DNA from: Nocardia sp. CY41
GTDB taxonomy: Bacteria > Actinomycetota > Actinomycetes > Mycobacteriales > Mycobacteriaceae
Assembly: GCF_009829325.1 (NCBI RefSeq)
Contig: NZ_VUOS01000027.1
Coordinates: 1-64,000 of the forward strand
Length of the DNA: 64,000 bases
Direction of reading: 5' to 3'
Position 1 is the stretch's first letter, and every line of letters starts with the position of its first letter. The notes below the pieces were generated by a model that saw nothing but the letters and a program-made list of their open reading frames with translations, made no database searches and had not been told where the DNA came from. A program made the position numbers and the translations under genes. Positions 36,812-45,659 of the stretch are shown one piece after another.

Positions 36812-37672
36812 ATGAATGTCGCGGGAATCCAGGCGATCGCTTCCACCGGTTTCACCACGTGGCTACGCGGTTCGGGCCTGGAGATCGTGCTGCTCATCCT
36901 CGGCGCCATCCTGTTCAGCCGGCTCGCCACCTACCTGCGCGACCGGGTCACCCGCCGGATCGACGCCGGATTCCGCAGCAGCGACGCGCTGGTGCGCACC
37001 GAGGCGGCCAAACATCGGCACGCGCTGGCTCAGGTGATCACGTGGGTGGTGCTGACCATCGTCTACGTGCTGATCACTATGGAGGTGCTGCGGCGGCTCG
37101 GCTTCGCCGTCACCGGGTTGGTCGCGCCCGCCGCGGTGCTCGGCGCCGCGCTCGGTTTCGGCGCGCAGCGCATCGTGCAGGACATCCTCGCCGGGTTCTT
37201 CCTGATCACGGAGCGGCAGTACGGGTTCGGCGATGTGGTCCGGATCGCGGTGACTGGAGCCGCGGAGCAGGCGGAAGGTACGGTCGAGGACGTCACGCTG
37301 CGGATCACCACGTTGCGCAACGCGGACGGTGAGGTGATCACGGTGCCCAACGGGCAGATCGTCAAGGTGACGAACTTGTCCAAGGACTGGGCGCGCGCCG
37401 CGATCGACGTGCCGGTGGCCGCCAGCGCTGACATCACCAGGGTCAACGAGATCCTGCACGAGGTCGGTACAAAGGCGTACGAGGATGCTCGTTTGAAGCC
37501 GTTGCTGCTCGACGAGCCCACCGTCATGGGTGTGGAAGACCTCACCGTCGACCAGATGAACATCCGAATGGTTGCCCGAACGTTGCCGGGCAAACAGTTC
37601 GACGTCGGACGCGAGCTGCGGGTACGCATCGCCGCGGCGCTGCGCCGGGAGGGAATCAGTGAGACCACGTAG
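36812..37672 (+). CDS. Mechanosensitive channel MscS-family protein
   Basis: The protein has 286 residues and about three membrane helices. The third helix carries the pore-lining pattern PAAVLGAALGFGAQRIVQDI near residues 105-125 and leads to the beta-domain with GDVVRIAVTGAAEQAEGTVE and the ITVPNGQIVKVTNLSKDWAR loop. It releases osmolytes on hypo-osmotic shock. The ATG is the first codon after the prfB stop. The next gene's GTG lies inside its 3-prime end, so all three are probably one operon. Confidence 0.85.
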   Translation: MNVAGIQAIASTGFTTWLRGSGLEIVLLILGAILFSRLATYLRDRVTRRIDAGFRSSDALVRTEAAKHRHALAQVITWVVLTIVYVLITMEVLRRLGFAVTGLVAPAAVLGAALGFGAQRIVQDILAGFFLITERQYGFGDVVRIAVTGAAEQAEGTVEDVTLRITTLRNADGEVITVPNGQIVKVTNLSKDWARAAIDVPVAASADITRVNEILHEVGTKAYEDARLKPLLLDEPTVMGVEDLTVDQMNIRMVARTLPGKQFDVGRELRVRIAAALRREGISETT

Positions 37673-37814
37673 ATCCACGGCGATCCTGATGGCAACCTGG
37701 GTCGCCACGTTCGTGCTGTACGTCTTCGTCAAACCCGAGGAGACCACCACCGCTCCGGCCACCTTGGTCAACGCTGTTCCGGCAGCGGTGTTCACCGACC
37801 CGCCGACCCGCTGA
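37659..37814 (+). CDS. 51-residue single-pass membrane protein between mscS and ftsE
   Basis: GTG 37659 overlaps the mscS stop by 14 bases and has the site GGGAGGG upstream. The 51-residue product has a basic N-terminus (VRPRRS), one helix (AILMATWVATFVLYVFV) and a Pro/Thr-rich tail. In mycobacteria an equally placed small gene lies between the mscS-like gene and ftsE. Function unknown. The conserved position hints at a link with the FtsEX complex, which is inference. Confidence 0.7.
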   Translation: MRPRRSTAILMATWVATFVLYVFVKPEETTTAPATLVNAVPAAVFTDPPTR

Positions 37815-37898
37815 GTAGAGCGGGACGGACCGCCGCCGCGCTGTCTCCCCCGGTTGACGACGCAGGCCGCGGCCGGTTGCTGGTTACACTGGCTCCCC

Positions 37899-38588
37899 GT
37901 GATCACCATGCGGAACGTGACCAAGTCGTACAAGACGTCGACGCGACCCGCGCTGGACAACATCACCGTCGATGTGGGCAAGGGCGAGTTCGTCTTTATC
38001 ATCGGACCGTCCGGCTCTGGCAAGTCGACCTTCATGCGCTTGCTGCTGAAAGAGGAGACGCCCACGGCGGGCGAGATCCGGGTGTCGGATTTCCGGGTCG
38101 ACCGGTTGCCCGGCCGCAAGGTGCCCAAGTTGCGGCAGCGCATCGGGTGCGTCTTCCAGGACTTCCGGCTGCTGCAGCAGAAGACGGTGTACCAGAATGT
38201 CGCGTTCGCGCTGGAGGTGATCGGCAAGCGACGCCAGTTCATCGACCGCACCGTCCCGGAGGTGCTCGATATGGTCGGCCTCGGCGGCAAGGCCGACCGG
38301 TTGCCCACCGAACTCTCCGGTGGTGAGCAGCAACGGGTCGCGATCGCGCGCGCCTTCGTGAACCGGCCGCTGGTGCTGCTGGCCGACGAACCGACCGGCA
38401 ACCTCGACCCCGACACCAGCGGGGACATCATGATGCTGCTGGAGCGGATCAACCGCATCGGCACCACGGTGGTGATGGCCACCCACGACAATCACATCGT
38501 CGACGCGATGCGCAGGCGGGTGGTGGAACTCGACCACGGGCGCCTGGTTCGGGACGAGGCGACGGGCGTGTACGGGGTGGGCCGATAA
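37899..38588 (+). CDS. ftsE: Cell division ABC transporter ATP-binding protein FtsE
   Basis: The protein has 229 residues. It has Walker A GPSGSGKSTF near residues 37-46, signature LSGGEQQRVAIAR near 142-154 and Walker B VLLADEPTGNLD near 160-171, then the H-loop ATHDNHI. The start is GTG 37899. FtsE drives FtsX to activate periplasmic peptidoglycan hydrolases at the septum. FtsX starts at its last base (TAATG overlap). Confidence 0.96.
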   Translation: MITMRNVTKSYKTSTRPALDNITVDVGKGEFVFIIGPSGSGKSTFMRLLLKEETPTAGEIRVSDFRVDRLPGRKVPKLRQRIGCVFQDFRLLQQKTVYQNVAFALEVIGKRRQFIDRTVPEVLDMVGLGGKADRLPTELSGGEQQRVAIARAFVNRPLVLLADEPTGNLDPDTSGDIMMLLERINRIGTTVVMATHDNHIVDAMRRRVVELDHGRLVRDEATGVYGVGR

Positions 38589-39493
38589 TGCGCGCGAGCT
38601 TCCTGTTCGGCGAGGTCGCCGCCGGCCTGCGCCGCAACGTCACGATGACCATCGCGATGATCCTCACCACCGCGGTCTCGCTCACCATGCTCGGTGGCGG
38701 TCTGCTGGCGGTGCGGATCGCGGACAAGACCGAGCAGTACTTCCTGGATCGGCTGGAGGTGCGGCTGTACCTCACCGAGGACGTGTCGGCCAACGACCCG
38801 GACTGCTCGCAGGACCCGTGCCGTGCGCTGATGGCGGACCTGAAGGCGACCAGCGGCGTGGAGTCGGTCCAGTTCCTCAACCGGGAGGAGGCGGTCCGCG
38901 AGGCCAAGGAGAAGACCTTCAAGGACCAGCCCGAGCTGGCCAAGTACGTCAGCGAGACGCCGCTGCCCGCATCGTTGCGGGTGAAGATGGCGGACGCGGA
39001 GCTCTACCCCACCATCTACGAGAAGTACTACGACCGCCCTGGCGTCGGCATGGTGCGCAACGACAAGGACATCGTGGACCGGTTGGTCAGCCTGTTCGAC
39101 GGGTTGCGCAACGCGGCGTTCGGCCTGGCCGTGCTGCAAGCGCTGGCCGCGGTGATGCTGATCGCGAACATGGTGCAGATCGCCGCGTTCACCCGCCGCA
39201 CCGAGGTCGGCATCATGCGATTGGTCGGCGCGACCCGCTGGTACACCCAGTTGCCGTTCCTGCTCGAGGCCGTGGTCGCCGCACTGGCCGGTTCGGTGCT
39301 CGCCATGCTCGGCCTGCTCATCGCCCGCCCGCTGGTGATCGATCGGGCCCTCGGCGACCTCTTCGCCAGCAAGGTCTTCCCCCGCATCACCGGCGACGAC
39401 ATCGCGATGACCGCGCTGGTCATCGCCCCGGTCGGCATCGTCTTCGCGGCGATCACGGCCTACGCGACACTGCGGTACTACGTGCGCGAGTGA
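38588..39493 (+). CDS. ftsX: Cell division ABC transporter permease FtsX
   Basis: The protein has 301 residues. It has a first helix (MTIAMILTTAVSLTMLGGGL), an extracellular loop of about 130 residues (including the cysteines of DPDCSQDPCRAL) that activates cell-wall hydrolases, then three more helices with the FtsX core TEVGIMRLVGATRWYTQLPF. ATG 38588 overlaps the stop of ftsE by one base. In mycobacteria smpB follows; here it does not. Confidence 0.96.
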   Translation: MRASFLFGEVAAGLRRNVTMTIAMILTTAVSLTMLGGGLLAVRIADKTEQYFLDRLEVRLYLTEDVSANDPDCSQDPCRALMADLKATSGVESVQFLNREEAVREAKEKTFKDQPELAKYVSETPLPASLRVKMADAELYPTIYEKYYDRPGVGMVRNDKDIVDRLVSLFDGLRNAAFGLAVLQALAAVMLIANMVQIAAFTRRTEVGIMRLVGATRWYTQLPFLLEAVVAALAGSVLAMLGLLIARPLVIDRALGDLFASKVFPRITGDDIAMTALVIAPVGIVFAAITAYATLRYYVRE

Positions 39494-39569
39494 TCGTCCG
39501 GGCCGGTGGCCGCGGTGCCACCGGCCCGCCCGGACAGCGACCGAACCCGCGTGTGGGCCCGACGGCGAC

Positions 39570-40193
39570 TCACAACACGAGGTCGGTCAGTTGGTCCCAG
39601 TCGAGTTGAATCCGGATCGGCAGGTCGACGGCGAACGCCGTCTGCGGCTTCAGGACCCGGGCGAGCCGGTAGTGACCGACGCTGTGGTCGAGGCCGTAGG
39701 TCTCGATGGCGGTCACCTCGGTGTCCGACACACTGACCAGCCAGTACCACGGAATTCCGGCAGCCGCGTATTCGCTCATCTTCTCGAGCCGATCGGTTTT
39801 GACATGACTGGGCGAGATGATCTCGACAGCGATCTTCAGATGACGCGCGGGCATCGGCCGGACATCCGCAGGCACGCACTCGAACAGCGCGATGTCGGGG
39901 CGACGAATAGTCGCCCGGGGCACTTCCCAGAGCACCACGTCGAAGTCATGGTTGGCGTCCAGGCATGCCGACGGATCTTCGGCCATGTATTCGCCGGCGG
40001 CCGATTCGAGCATTGCCAGTAGTCGGTGGACGGCTTTCTGATGTGCCCTACTCGGGGATTCGCAACGGACCGCATCCCCGTTCACCACCTCGACCAAGCG
40101 GCAGAACTCTTCGGGCAGCTCGCGCCAGATGTCGACTGTGATCGGCTCGGGCTGCACGTTGTCCGGCCTGGCCCAGTCGAAGATCGCTGACAT
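39570..40193 (-). CDS. Uma2 family (DUF820) endonuclease-like protein
   Basis: The protein has 207 residues. PD-(D/E)xK-type fold signs are VPRATIRRPDIALFECVPAD (RRPD with the second Asp) and LKIAVEIISPSHVKTDRLEK (the E-x-S-P-S-S/H-x-x-x-D-x-x-x-K region), then YAAAGIPWYWLVSV. Uma2 proteins are widespread in actinobacteria and cyanobacteria; their physiological role is unsettled. ATG 40193 begins with MSAIFDWARPD. It occupies the place after ftsX where smpB would be in mycobacteria. Confidence 0.85.
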   Translation of the reverse strand: MSAIFDWARPDNVQPEPITVDIWRELPEEFCRLVEVVNGDAVRCESPSRAHQKAVHRLLAMLESAAGEYMAEDPSACLDANHDFDVVLWEVPRATIRRPDIALFECVPADVRPMPARHLKIAVEIISPSHVKTDRLEKMSEYAAAGIPWYWLVSVSDTEVTAIETYGLDHSVGHYRLARVLKPQTAFAVDLPIRIQLDWDQLTDLVL

Positions 40194-40599
40194 GCGTCGG
40201 ATTGTAATCACGGCAACACTGTCACCCGACGTCCGTCGGCACCCCTGTCGCCACGATGCGTGAGCGCGCCGCTGCCCATGGCACCGGCGCCGTGTTCGAG
40301 CCTGCGCGCCGGGCACGAACCGCATCGCTCACAGACCTTCGTGGGACGGGAGCTACCCCTGCTCGATCCGTAACGGTTCCGCATCGATCACCGCCATGGC
40401 CTTGGAGCGAGGCGAACATGCGGCGGTAGATCCGGCTATCCGGGCCCTACACGTCATCCGTTTTTCGAAAGCGCAGCTCATCGCGACAGGAGGCATAGCA
40501 CGACGCGCGGCGGGGAAGCCTACCGGCCCCGGGACGCAACTTTGGGCACTTGTCCAGCAAGGCGTGGATTCCCCGCGTATGCTGCACCTCGACGCGCTT
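40194..40599. other. Gene-free stretch upstream of fadE24 operators
   Basis: No protein-like frame is seen between the Uma2 gene start and the operator repeats. The last third is less GC-rich. It should contain the promoters of both divergent genes. Confidence 0.35.
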
Positions 40600-40636
40600 C
40601 TTACTCGGCAGTAAGATAGTCTTACTCCGGAGTAAG
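40600..40636. promoter_or_regulatory. Duplicated palindromic operator upstream of fadE24
   Basis: CTTACTcggcAGTAAG (40600-40615) and the perfect palindrome CTTACTCCGGAGTAAG (40621-40636) lie 21 bases apart centre to centre, two turns of helix on the same face. The last A/T bases after each also repeat (ATAG). A dimeric repressor of TetR type probably binds both copies about 45-80 bases upstream of the fadE24 start. Confidence 0.7.
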
Positions 40637-40680
40637 ATAGCTGGGGACAGACCGCACCAACCCATCCGAGAAAACAGGTG

Positions 40681-42072
40681 ATGATGAGCACTCGAGACAG
40701 CGCAACGAAGCGACGTCCAGATACGTCCGCGGTCGGCCTGAACCAACCCAAGCGGGATTGGATGGGCGCGGCGATGCGGGTCATGACGACTCTCACCGGG
40801 TCGGAACTGGCCGAGAAATACAACCTGCGCAAGCCGATCGAGCGCGTCACCTACGAGGGCACCAAGACCGGCTTCCGCACGCTCGGTGCGGCGACCCGCG
40901 CGTTCGCGAAGGTCGCGGGCACCGGCGCGCCCAAGCGCCTGGCGGCCAACGAGACGAAGAACAAGGACTTCTTCGACCTGACACCGACCGACGAGCAGCA
41001 GATGATCGTCGAGACGGTGAAGGAATTCGCCGCCGAGATCCTGCGCCCGGCTGCCTACGAGGCCGACAACGCCGCCAAGGCGCCGCGCGACCTGCTCGAG
41101 CGCGCCGCCGAACTCGGCATCACCCTGATCAACGTGCCCGAGGAACTCGAGGGTGCGGCCTCCGAGCGTGGTGCGGTGACCAACTCGCTGGTCGCCGAGG
41201 CGCTGGCGCACGGTGACATGGGCCTGGCCCTGCCCATCCTGGCGCCCAGCGGCGTCGCGGTCGCGCTCTCGCAGTGGGGCAGCGACGCGCAGCAGAAGAC
41301 CTACCTGCCCTCCTTCACCGGCGAGAACGTGCCGCAGGCTTCGGTCGTGATCAGCGAGCCGCGCGCCCTGTTCGACCCGTTCGCGCTGGAGACCAAAGCG
41401 GTGCGCTCGCCGAGCGGCTACCGCATCTCCGGCGTGAAGAGCCTGGTGCCCGCCGCGGCCGACGCCGAGCTGTTCCTGATCGCCGCCGAGCTCGACGGCC
41501 GTCCGGCGCTGTTCATCGTGGAGTCGGACGCGCCCGGCCTGGTCGTGGAGGCCGACCCGAGCATGGGTCTGCGCGCCGCCGGCCTCGGCCGGCTGATCCT
41601 GGACAACGTCGCGGTCGGCGCCGACGCCGTCCTGGGCGACGGTGACGCGGCGACGCGCGCCGAGGAGTACGCCGATGCCGTGCGCTTGGCCCGCCTCGGG
41701 TGGGCTTCGCTGGCCGCGGGCACCAGCCGGGCCGTGCTGGACTACGTGATCCCCTACGTCAACGAGCGGGAAGCGTTCGGCGAGCCGATCTCGCACCGCC
41801 AGGCGGTGGCGTTCATGGTCGCCAACATCGCGATCGAACTCGACGGCCTGCGGCTGGTGACGCTGCGCGGCGCTTCGCGCGCGGAGCAGGGCCTGTCCTT
41901 CGGCCGGGAGGCGGCGCTGGCCCGCAAGCTCGCCACCGACAAGGGCATGCAGATCGGCCTCGACGGCGTGCAGCTGCTCGGCGGTCACGGCTTCACCAAG
42001 GAACACCCGGTCGAGCGCTGGTACCGCGACCTGCGGGCGATCGGCGTCGCCGAAGGTGTCGTGCTCATCTAA
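40681..42072 (+). CDS. fadE24: Acyl-CoA dehydrogenase FadE24
   Basis: The protein has 463 residues and matches mycobacterial FadE24 along its length: KYNLRKPIERVTYEGTKTGF, FFDLTPTDEQQMIVETVKEF, LALPILAPSGVAVALSQWGS, then LGWASLAAGTSRAVLDYVIP and REAFGEPISHRQAVAFMVAN. It oxidises an acyl-CoA at the alpha-beta bond with FAD. ATG 40681 (or 40684, or GTG 40678) is the start. fadE23 follows 34 bases after. The two subunits may form a heteromer as other operonic FadE pairs do (inference). The duplicated palindrome upstream is the probable control site. Confidence 0.9.
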   Translation: MMSTRDSATKRRPDTSAVGLNQPKRDWMGAAMRVMTTLTGSELAEKYNLRKPIERVTYEGTKTGFRTLGAATRAFAKVAGTGAPKRLAANETKNKDFFDLTPTDEQQMIVETVKEFAAEILRPAAYEADNAAKAPRDLLERAAELGITLINVPEELEGAASERGAVTNSLVAEALAHGDMGLALPILAPSGVAVALSQWGSDAQQKTYLPSFTGENVPQASVVISEPRALFDPFALETKAVRSPSGYRISGVKSLVPAAADAELFLIAAELDGRPALFIVESDAPGLVVEADPSMGLRAAGLGRLILDNVAVGADAVLGDGDAATRAEEYADAVRLARLGWASLAAGTSRAVLDYVIPYVNEREAFGEPISHRQAVAFMVANIAIELDGLRLVTLRGASRAEQGLSFGREAALARKLATDKGMQIGLDGVQLLGGHGFTKEHPVERWYRDLRAIGVAEGVVLI

Positions 42073-42106
42073 ACCGGCTCGTTCCGTTCTCCAGGAGACC
42101 TTCCCC

Positions 42107-43336
42107 ATGATCAACCTCGAACTCCCCAAGAAGCTGCGGGCCAGCGCGAACCAGGCACACCAGGTCGCGCAGGAGATCTTCCGCCCGATCTCGCGCAAGT
42201 ACGACCTCGCCGAACACGACTACCCGGTCGAGCTGGACACCATGGCCGCCATGGTCGAGGGCCTGGCCGATTCCGGCACCCAGAAGATCGGCGGCGCCGC
42301 CGGTGGCCGCTCCGACGACAGCGCCGCCGACCGCCACGCCACCGAGCTGCTCGGCAACACCAACGGCGGCAACATGTCCGCACTGCTGAACGCGCTGGAG
42401 ACCTCCTGGGGCGACGTCGGCCTCATGCTGTCGATCCCCTACCAGGGCCTGGGCAACGCGGCCATCGCCGCCGTGGCCGCCGACGAGCAGCTGAAGCGCT
42501 TCGGCAAGGTGTGGGCGTCGATGGCGATCACCGAGCCGTCCTTCGGCTCCGACTCCGCCGCCGTGTCCACCACCGCCGTGCTCGACGGTGACGAGTGGGT
42601 GCTCAACGGCGAGAAGATCTTCGTCACCGCCGGTCAGCGCTCGACGCACATCGTGGTGTGGGCGACGGTGGACAAGAGCCTCGGCCGCGCGGCGATCAAG
42701 TCGTTCGTCGTGCCGCGCGACGCTCCCGGCCTGTCGGTGGCGCGGCTCGAGCACAAGCTCGGCATCAAAGCCTCCGACACCGCCGTGCTGCTGCTGCAGG
42801 ACTGCCGGATTCCGAAGGACAACATCCTCGGCAGCCCGGAAGTCAACGTGGAGAAGGGTTTCGCCGGGGTCATGCAGACCTTCGACAACACCCGTCCGCT
42901 CGTCGCCGCGATGGCGATCGGCGTCGCGCGCGCCGCGCTCGAAGAGCTGCGCTCCATCCTGACCGCCGCAGGCGTGGACATCTCCTACGACGTCCCGGTC
43001 AACAACCAGCACGCCGCCGCCGCCGAATTCTTGCGGATGGAGGCCGATTACGAGTCCGCCTATCTGCTCGCCCTGCGCGCCGCGTGGATGGCCGACAACA
43101 AGAAGCCGAACTCGCTCGAGGCGTCCATGTCCAAGGCGAAGGCGGGCCGCACCGGCACCGACGTCACCTTGAAGGCCGTCGAACTGGCCGGCGCCATCGG
43201 CTACTCCCAGCGCACCTTGCTGGAGAAGTGGGGTCGTGACTCCAAGATCCTCGACATCTTCGAAGGCACCCAGCAGATCCAGCAACTCATCGTCGCCCGC
43301 CGCATCCTGGGCAAGACCAGCGCCGAGCTGAAGTGA
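42107..43336 (+). CDS. fadE23: Acyl-CoA dehydrogenase FadE23
   Basis: The protein has 409 residues and is a close match to mycobacterial FadE23: MINLELPKKLRASANQAHQ, LGNAAIAAVAADEQLKRFGK, AITEPSFGSDSAAV, LNGEKIFVTAGQRSTHIVVW and the C-terminal FEGTQQIQQLIVARRILG. The EGTQQI block contacts FAD in the family. CAGGAG precedes ATG 42107. It forms an operon with fadE24 and is ended by a strong hairpin terminator at 43360. Confidence 0.92.
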   Translation: MINLELPKKLRASANQAHQVAQEIFRPISRKYDLAEHDYPVELDTMAAMVEGLADSGTQKIGGAAGGRSDDSAADRHATELLGNTNGGNMSALLNALETSWGDVGLMLSIPYQGLGNAAIAAVAADEQLKRFGKVWASMAITEPSFGSDSAAVSTTAVLDGDEWVLNGEKIFVTAGQRSTHIVVWATVDKSLGRAAIKSFVVPRDAPGLSVARLEHKLGIKASDTAVLLLQDCRIPKDNILGSPEVNVEKGFAGVMQTFDNTRPLVAAMAIGVARAALEELRSILTAAGVDISYDVPVNNQHAAAAEFLRMEADYESAYLLALRAAWMADNKKPNSLEASMSKAKAGRTGTDVTLKAVELAGAIGYSQRTLLEKWGRDSKILDIFEGTQQIQQLIVARRILGKTSAELK

Positions 43337-43359
43337 CGCCGAGCTAGTCGAGCGTGACG

Positions 43360-43398
43360 AAAATCCGGTGCGAGCTTCTGGGACTCGCACCGGATTTT
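43360..43398 (+). terminator. fadE23 terminator
   Basis: The stem AAAATCCGGTGCGAG / CTCGCACCGGATTTT (15 bp) with a 9-base loop lies 23 bases past the fadE23 stop and ends in TTTTCGTTT. It is a clear intrinsic terminator of the fadE24-fadE23 operon. Confidence 0.85.
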
Positions 43399-43498
43399 CG
43401 TTTCCGCGCCCGGCGCAAAGCGAATGACTTGTCCTGGAACACTTTCGGCGATGGGGAACTATGGATTTCGTACCGAATGTTCCGTACCCTTCGCCCCC

Positions 43499-43579
43499 AT
43501 GTGGAGCATCGTTCTCATTTCGATTGTGAGTTGTTTCGTGATAGCCGCTGGATTCGCGTGGGGGCTGCCCGGCGACTGA
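43499..43579 (+). CDS. Possible 26-residue hydrophobic peptide
   Basis: The ATG frame encodes MWSIVLISIVSCFVIAAGFA plus WGLPGD, which is a single membrane helix. The surrounding 43430-43560 stretch is less GC-rich than the genome average here. No ribosome site precedes it, so it would have to be leaderless or weakly translated. Suggestive only. Confidence 0.25.
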   Translation: MWSIVLISIVSCFVIAAGFAWGLPGD

Positions 43580-43625
43580 GGCGCCTCATCGGCGCGTTCA
43601 CTCGCGGGCGTCGTCCGGTGTGAGA

Positions 43626-44117
43626 TCACCGTGGGGCGAGCCCCGCGGTGGTTTCCGGACGGTCGGCCGCTCTCCCCGCTGCTTGCCGCATACGTCGATC
43701 GGCGAGCCGGGGTTCGGTGTCGGCGGGGATCACCAAGAGGGTCAGGCTGGTGCCGTTGGTCCCGACCAGTCGCATGGTGTCGGAGGGCTGGCCGGCCACC
43801 GGGCCGTTGATGTGGATGCCGTCGTCGTCATCGATACGGCGTTGCGCGAGACTGATCGCGTTCCAATCGAATCCGATGCGAGCGAGTTCGCCGAGTCTGG
43901 GCGTGAGAGCGGTGACCAGGTCGTGTAGCTCGGTGGTGAGATTCGATGTCCATGGCCACCACGCCCCGCCGAGCTGTTCGGGTTCGTCGCCGGCTGGTCG
44001 CAGGAGTACACGCGGCGTGCGGGTAGGGGTCGGGAAGGGTTGCCGGTCGCCAGGGAACGCGACGGCATGAGCGCCCATCGCGGCGTGGTTGGTGATCGGG
44101 CGTAGCTGTTGCGTCAT
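43626..44117 (-). CDS. DUF5994 family protein
   Basis: The protein has 163 residues. The motif RVLLRPAGDEPEQLGGAWWPW near residues 36-56 and the LTPRLGELARIGFDWNAISL block are typical of DUF5994, a family seen in Mycobacterium and Nocardia. Its function is unknown. The protein is small, soluble and rich in Arg/Pro at its N-terminus. ATG 44117 is the start. It is the only gene in the interval between fadE23 and the acyltransferase. Confidence 0.75.
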   Translation of the reverse strand: MTQQLRPITNHAAMGAHAVAFPGDRQPFPTPTRTPRVLLRPAGDEPEQLGGAWWPWTSNLTTELHDLVTALTPRLGELARIGFDWNAISLAQRRIDDDDGIHINGPVAGQPSDTMRLVGTNGTSLTLLVIPADTEPRLADRRMRQAAGRAADRPETTAGLAPR

Positions 44118-44277
44118 CAGACGCTCCTGTCACGGTCCGCCGATGGACCGGGATGCCGAATCGGGGACGGCGCGACCTCGAGTGGCCGACGCGCGGGGTG
44201 CCTCCGAATACTTCGATCGTACTCGGTGCGGCCACTCGTTCGCAGTGGTCGTGCCGGCTGTGCGCCCGCCGACCAGC

Positions 44278-45189
44278 TCAGTTCGGCGGGGTCGAAGTCC
44301 GGCGGGCGAGCTGGGCGGCGGTGAGGTCGGCCGTCCACAGCGGCTGGAGCATGTGCCAGTCGGCGGGGTGGGCGGCGATGCCCGCGGCGAATCGGTCGGC
44401 CAGCGCCTGGGTGGCCTCGCGCACGCCACCACTCGTGTCGACAGGGGGACTCACGTGGAATCCCCAGCCGCCGGGGGTGTACCAGCAGTGCACGGGAAGC
44501 AGTGGCGCGCCGGTGTCGATCGCCAGCCGAGCCGGACCGGCAGGCAGCCGAGCGGGCTCACCGAAGAAGGTGACCGATACGCCCGTGCCGGACAAGTCTC
44601 TTTCGCCGAGCAGCCCGACTATCCGCCCCTGCCGGATCCGGGCGACCAGCTGGGGGAACGGCGGCGTCGCGGTACCGGTGAGCGGGATGATCTCGAATCC
44701 CAGCCGTTCACGGAAACGCACGAACCGCCGGAACAACGATTCCGGCGCGAGCCGCTCCGCGACGACAGTCGGCGAGCCCACGCGCTGCACCAGCCAGACG
44801 CCCGCGAGGTCCCAATTACCGCTGTGCGGTAGAGCGAGCACCGCACCGGAGCCGCGTTCGACCGCCTGGTGGATGTGTTCGAGCCCGGTCGCCACGGATT
44901 CGATGGCGTCGGCCAGTCGCACCGGATCCATCGACGGCAGCCGGAAGGCTTCGCGCCAATAGCGGGCATAGGAGCGCAAACTCGCCCGGATCAGCGCCTG
45001 CGGCACTTCGTCCGGCGCTGCGCCCACTACTCGAGACAGGTTCCGGCGCAATTGATTCGGGCCACCGTTCCGGGCCGCTCGTTCGGCTCCCGCGTCGAAG
45101 AGGCGGACCGCCAACGGTTCCGGCAAGGCACGGACCAGCCGCCAACCGGCGGCGTAACCCAGGTCCCATGCCCGGCCGGAGAGGTGCAC
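44278..45189 (-). CDS. PatA-like phosphatidylinositol mannoside acyltransferase
   Basis: The protein has 303 residues. The N-terminus (RAWDLGYAAGWRLVRALPEP) is membrane-adjacent. The acyltransferase HX4D motif is H122 to D127 in PHSGNWDLAG, and the second motif GLLGERDLSGTGVSVTFFGE fits the family. Mycobacterial PatA adds a palmitoyl group to the mannose of PIM2 at the cytoplasmic membrane face. In mycobacteria patA lies in the pgsA-patA-pimA locus; none of those genes is here, so this is likely a paralogue or a relocated gene. ATG 45189 is the start. Confidence 0.85.
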   Translation of the reverse strand: MHLSGRAWDLGYAAGWRLVRALPEPLAVRLFDAGAERAARNGGPNQLRRNLSRVVGAAPDEVPQALIRASLRSYARYWREAFRLPSMDPVRLADAIESVATGLEHIHQAVERGSGAVLALPHSGNWDLAGVWLVQRVGSPTVVAERLAPESLFRRFVRFRERLGFEIIPLTGTATPPFPQLVARIRQGRIVGLLGERDLSGTGVSVTFFGEPARLPAGPARLAIDTGAPLLPVHCWYTPGGWGFHVSPPVDTSGGVREATQALADRFAAGIAAHPADWHMLQPLWTADLTAAQLARRTSTPPN

Positions 45190-45659
45190 TAATCGCCGCC
45201 GGACTCGACCGGCCCTGCTTCGTCGGTCACCGCGGACGGCGTCGCGCCGACGACGTCACTGAAGACGGGCATCCGAACCACTCCGACCGCGGGCGCGCCG
45301 ACCTCGGACGGCTCGTTCGGATGGCTGAACAACGGGGACCGCTCACTTCGATGCATTTCTGGATTCTCCGCTCACTCGCGATCGATGACGTCCGAATGGG
45401 TGGCGCACCGTACAGACACGGTCATCGCCGCCGCGGATTCGGCGGTCGCCTCGATACCCACCCTACCCTGACGAGACCATACGGAACGGTTTATCGAGAA
45501 TGCTCCGTTCAGGGCAGCGGTCGACAGACCGGCGCTCACGCCATGACGTCGATGGTGGACCTCCGAGCACGGTCGGCGACCGGTTCGCCGAAGCCCGCAG
45601 AAAACTGAATTTCCTGCGGCCCCTCAGATCCGTGCACTCGGCCACTGACAAGCACGCGG
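45190..45659. other. Gene-free stretch between divergent genes
   Basis: About 470 bases between the acyltransferase start and the exported protein. Short overlapping frames are Arg/Ser-rich and unrecognisable. Promoters for both genes should lie here; no palindrome was found. Confidence 0.35.

Noticed and set aside
40447..42198. Minus-strand frame of 583 codons opposite fadE24
   Set aside because: Antisense to a gene with strong family identity and no features of its own.
43354..43623. 89-codon frame starting within the fadE23 terminator
   Set aside because: It begins in the stem of a terminator and would not be transcribed with fadE23.
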